Of a stretch of 8,325 bases of DNA, positions 6,466 to 8,325 are shown in pieces. The stretch is from NCBI GenBank assembly GCA_031431235.1, contig JANPDA010000445.1, positions 1-8,325 of the forward strand, written 5' to 3'. The notes beneath the pieces were generated by a model. It made no database searches, was not told where the DNA came from, and was given only the letters and a program-made list of their open reading frames with translations. This DNA is from JANNSW01 sp031431235. GTDB lineage: Bacteria > Pseudomonadota > Alphaproteobacteria > Rhizobiales > Hyphomicrobiaceae. The position numbers and the translations under genes are program-made. The stretch's first letter is position 1. Every line of letters starts with the position of its first letter.

Positions 6466-7439
6466 CACGCCATCGCGCGGCGCGCGGCAGCGGCGATCTT
6501 CTGGGACGTGGGCAGGATCGCGCTCTCGAGCGGCTCGCTGTAGGGGATCGGCATATCGGGCAGCGTCACGCGCTCGACCGGGGCGTCCAGGTCGTCGAAA
6601 GCATGATCCATGATCGAGGCCGACAGTTCCGCCGCATAGCCGCAGAAGCGCCAGCCCTCGTTGACGACGACGGCGTGGTGGGTCCGCGCGATCGAGGCTG
6701 TCAGGCAATCGAGGTCGAGCGGGCGCAAAGTCCGCAAGTCGATCACCTCGGCCTCGATGCCTTCGGCTGCGAGCGTGTCGGCGGCCTTCAGGCTCTCGTG
6801 CACCATGCGCGAGGAGGCGATGATCGAGACGTCGCGGCCCGCCCGCAGCGTGGCGGCGCGGCCGATCTCGCTCAGGTGCTCGCCGTCGGGGACCTCGCCG
6901 CGCAGATTGTAGAGCAGCTTGTGCTCGAGGAAGATCACGGGACCGTCGTCGCGGATCGCGCTCTTCAGGAGCCCCTTGGCGTCGGCTGGTGTGCTCGGCG
7001 CGACGACCTTCAGGCCGGGGATATGGCAGAGCATCGCATCGAGGCTCTTGGAATGCTGGGCGCCTGCGCCCGCGCCGGCACCACCTTGCGTTCGCAACAC
7101 GAACGGCATCCTCACCTGGCCGCCCCAGACGTACTCGTAGATCGACGCCTGGTTGATGAGCGCGTCCAGCGTCAGCGGCACGAAGTCGGCATACATGATC
7201 TCGAGCACGGGGCGCGTGCCGGTCATGGCAGCCGAGACCGCCATCGCAGCGAGCGTCTGCTCGGAGATCGGCGTGTCGCGCACGCGTGACTGACCGAACT
7301 CCTCACGCAGCCCGCGGCTCACCTTGAACACGCCGCCGTAAACCCCGACATCCTCGCCGAACAGGAAGACGTTGGGATCGCGCGCCATCTCCTCGCGCAA
7401 GCCGGCGTTGAGCGCTTCCGCGTAGCGCATCATGGCCAT
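6465..7439 (-). CDS. acoB: 2-oxo-acid/acetoin dehydrogenase E1 component, beta subunit
   Basis: This 324-residue protein is full length for E1-beta. It pairs with E1-alpha to make the thiamine-diphosphate-dependent heterotetramer that decarboxylates or cleaves the substrate and passes the acyl or acetaldehyde unit to the E2 lipoyl arm. Visible family motifs are FGEDVGVYGGVFKV (27-40), DTPISE (55-60, with Glu60 as the conserved residue contacting the thiamine aminopyrimidine), YADFVPLTLDALINQ (83-97), GAGAGAQHSKS (121-131, with the conserved His129), and PDMPIPYSEPLE (294-305) in the C-terminal transketolase domain. The start at 7439 is supported by GGAGG six bases upstream; Met3 and Met4 are less well spaced. 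Its first 10 bases overlap the end of the E1-alpha gene, and E2 follows after 14 bases. The assignment to acetoin rather than pyruvate or branched-chain substrates rests on the E2 architecture, not on this protein alone. No defect is seen in this gene. Confidence 0.92.
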   Translation of the reverse strand: MAMMRYAEALNAGLREEMARDPNVFLFGEDVGVYGGVFKVSRGLREEFGQSRVRDTPISEQTLAAMAVSAAMTGTRPVLEIMYADFVPLTLDALINQASIYEYVWGGQVRMPFVLRTQGGAGAGAGAQHSKSLDAMLCHIPGLKVVAPSTPADAKGLLKSAIRDDGPVIFLEHKLLYNLRGEVPDGEHLSEIGRAATLRAGRDVSIIASSRMVHESLKAADTLAAEGIEAEVIDLRTLRPLDLDCLTASIARTHHAVVVNEGWRFCGYAAELSASIMDHAFDDLDAPVERVTLPDMPIPYSEPLESAILPTSQKIAAAARRAMA

Positions 7440-8325
7440 CGATGGCCTCCCATGGTGGCGGCGGTCGATGCCGGCAGCTCGAAGACGGGGAACGGATCGG
7501 CTAGGGCGCTCGCGAACGCGTGCTCGACCTCCTCGGCCGCGCCGCGCTCGATCGCCTGCAGGGCTTGGGCAGGCATATGCTCGCCGAGCTGGCGGGCGGC
7601 GACAATCAGCGGGTCGCGCTGCTTCCAGGCCGCGATCTCCTGCTCGCTCTGATAGCCGCCCATGTCGGAGGTGGAGAAACCAACGAGGCGATAGGTCTTG
7701 GCTTCGATCAGGCTCGGCCCCTCGCCGCGGCGCGCCCGCTCGACCGCTTCCCCGACCGAGCGGTAGACGGCGACCGCGTCGTTGCCATCGACGATGCGTC
7801 CGGGCATGCCATAGCCCGCCGCCCTGACGCTCAAATCCGCAACCGAGGACTGCGCCGTATGGTGCACGGTCAGGCCATACTGATTGTGCTCGAGCAGGAA
7901 TACGACCGGCAGCTTCCAGAGCGCGGCGATGTTCATCGATTCATGGCAGATGCCGGTCTGGGCCGCGCCGTCGCCGAAGATGCACATCGCGACCTCGCTA
8001 CGCCCCTGGATCTGGATCGAGAGCGCCATTCCGGTGGCCGCCGGTATGCCGGCGCCGACGGTTTGCTCGTACACACTGAGGCAGCGCAGCGCCGGCGTGT
8101 CGCCGCCCGCCAGCAATGCCCACAGCGCGACGAGCGTGCTGCGCCCGGGCGTCGAGTCGAAGCGTTGCACGTCCACCGTTATCCGCCAATCCTTGCGGCC
8201 GGCGGCCGGCGCGGCGCCGGGCGTTCCCAGCGTTGCCGTCAGATGTTCGCCGAGTGCCGCGCGGATCTCCTCGTTCAAGGGTGCGATCCAGCGTTGTTGT
8301 TCGAACAAGGCGAACGTGTCGTCGG
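7430..8325 (-). CDS. acoA: Chimeric E1-alpha: C-terminal two thirds of a 2-oxo-acid/acetoin dehydrogenase alpha subunit joined to a foreign N-terminal part
   Basis: The frame is open to the window edge, with 297 residues visible; TTG at 8308 is only a nominal start. From about 8059 down to the stop it is clear E1-alpha: VGAGIPAATGMAL, the thiamine-diphosphate motif FGDGAAQTG...EHNQY, ESMNIAALWKLPV, GYGMPGRIVDGND, GEGPSLIEAKTYR and W-K-Q-R-DPL. About 205 residues follow the VGAG motif, which is normal. Upstream of it there is no trace, in any minus-strand frame, of the expected E1-alpha N-terminal motifs (H.GQEA, RGHG, GGSMH); instead the sequence looks like a PqiC-type lipoprotein (separate entry). 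The usual TYRxxGHS is TYRLVGFS, so the loop His is Phe. The gene ends 10 bases inside the E1-beta start. Normal E1-alpha is about 320-360 residues, so the loss of roughly the first 120 family residues probably makes the E1 inactive. The join could be a real recombination or an assembly error. Confidence 0.8.
   Translation of the reverse strand, partial: DDTFALFEQQRWIAPLNEEIRAALGEHLTATLGTPGAAPAAGRKDWRITVDVQRFDSTPGRSTLVALWALLAGGDTPALRCLSVYEQTVGAGIPAATGMALSIQIQGRSEVAMCIFGDGAAQTGICHESMNIAALWKLPVVFLLEHNQYGLTVHHTAQSSVADLSVRAAGYGMPGRIVDGNDAVAVYRSVGEAVERARRGEGPSLIEAKTYRLVGFSTSDMGGYQSEQEIAAWKQRDPLIVAARQLGEHMPAQALQAIERGAAEEVEHAFASALADPFPVFELPASTAATMGGHRWP
7446..7450 (-). promoter_or_regulatory. Ribosome binding site of the E1-beta gene, inside the E1-alpha coding end
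   Basis: GGAGG on the minus strand, then six bases, then ATG at 7439. It lies within the last codons of E1-alpha (encoding G-G-H-R-W-P) and decides between the ATGs at 7439, 7433 and 7430. Confidence 0.75.
8048..8325 (-). pseudogene. Truncated PqiC/DUF330-like ABC-transport auxiliary lipoprotein segment fused to E1-alpha
   Basis: The roughly 92 residues before the E1-alpha part contain RWIAPLNEEIRAAL, a GEHLTATLG stretch, DWRITVDVQRFDSTPGR, ALWALLAGGD and LRCLSVYEQTVGAG. As I remember the family, this order (RWxxPL...LxxxLaxxLG... WRVxVDVQRFdxxPG ... W.L ... SxxxxxVGAGY) is the C-terminal half of the PqiC/YmbA lipoproteins (Pfam ABC_trans_aux, formerly DUF330). They are outer-membrane partners of MCE-type lipid transporters. 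The N-terminal part with the lipobox would lie beyond the window, and the natural C-terminal helix after VGAGY is missing, replaced by E1-alpha at VGAGIP. All four Gln codons here are CAA and 3 of 11 Leu codons are TTG, unlike the neighbouring genes. Family assignment is from memory of motifs and needs a profile search. Confidence 0.6.

Noticed and set aside
5273..6613. 446-codon plus-strand open frame opposite the E2 gene
   Set aside because: Ala/Ser/Arg-rich without motifs; the minus strand encodes a complete E2 with lipoyl, binding and hydrolase signatures.
6451..6708. Extension of the E2 frame upstream to 6708
   Set aside because: The extra 86 codons lie inside the E1-beta gene and read as Arg-rich out-of-frame sequence. 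AGGAGG before the ATG at 6450 fixes the start.
7998..8189. A frameshift hiding the missing E1-alpha N-terminal motifs
   Set aside because: I translated the region just upstream of the junction in all three minus-strand frames. None gives GGSMH, RGHG or similar, so a simple frameshift does not explain the loss.
8306..8308. TTG at 8308 as the true start of E1-alpha
   Set aside because: The frame stays open to the window edge and the residues before it (D-D-T-F-A) continue the same PqiC-like segment. I saw no start signal at this TTG.
1..8325. tRNA, rRNA, CRISPR array, insertion sequence or prophage
   Set aside because: No cloverleaf, direct-repeat/spacer pattern, transposase motif or terminal inverted repeat was seen on either strand.

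Overview
The window is uniformly high-GC DNA with almost no non-coding space. Codon use, dense gene packing, a giant coiled-coil protein with a conserved C-terminal domain and a kinase of the 'VAIKEYFP / HRDIAPDN' type together suggest an alphaproteobacterium, most likely of the Hyphomicrobiales (Bosea/Bradyrhizobium-like). That placement is inference from remembered families, not a search.

Layout. The plus strand (1-5209) carries three genes. First is the 3' part of a long coiled-coil protein with a hendecad (11-residue) repeat array, a disordered linker and a small conserved C-terminal domain. A small VOC (glyoxalase/bleomycin-resistance fold) protein follows, its ATG overlapping the previous stop codon by one base. 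After a 233-bp gap comes an 815-residue membrane Ser/Thr protein kinase whose predicted periplasmic part is a seven-repeat WD40 domain. The minus strand (8325-5200) carries a convergent operon in the order E1-alpha, E1-beta, E2 of a 2-oxo-acid/acetoin dehydrogenase complex. Its E2 has the acetoin-type architecture: lipoyl domain, peripheral-subunit-binding domain, alpha/beta-hydrolase. The kinase and E2 genes overlap tail to tail by 10 bp.

The operon is tight: the E1-beta start overlaps the E1-alpha stop, and the E2 Shine-Dalgarno overlaps the E1-beta stop. E1 would decarboxylate the substrate on thiamine diphosphate, and E2 would take the acyl group on its lipoyl arm. No E3, regulator or acoX is visible.

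The most striking feature is at the right edge. The E1-alpha reading frame is normal from its VGAGIP motif to the stop, but everything upstream of that motif (about 8048-8325) is not E1-alpha. It resembles the C-terminal half of a PqiC/DUF330-type ABC-transporter auxiliary lipoprotein. The two are joined in frame at a VGAG motif that both families may share, and glutamine codons switch from 4/4 CAA before the junction to 10/11 CAG after it. This is either a real deletion/recombination fusion between DNA of different origin or an assembly chimera. In either case the E1-alpha lacks its N-terminal third.
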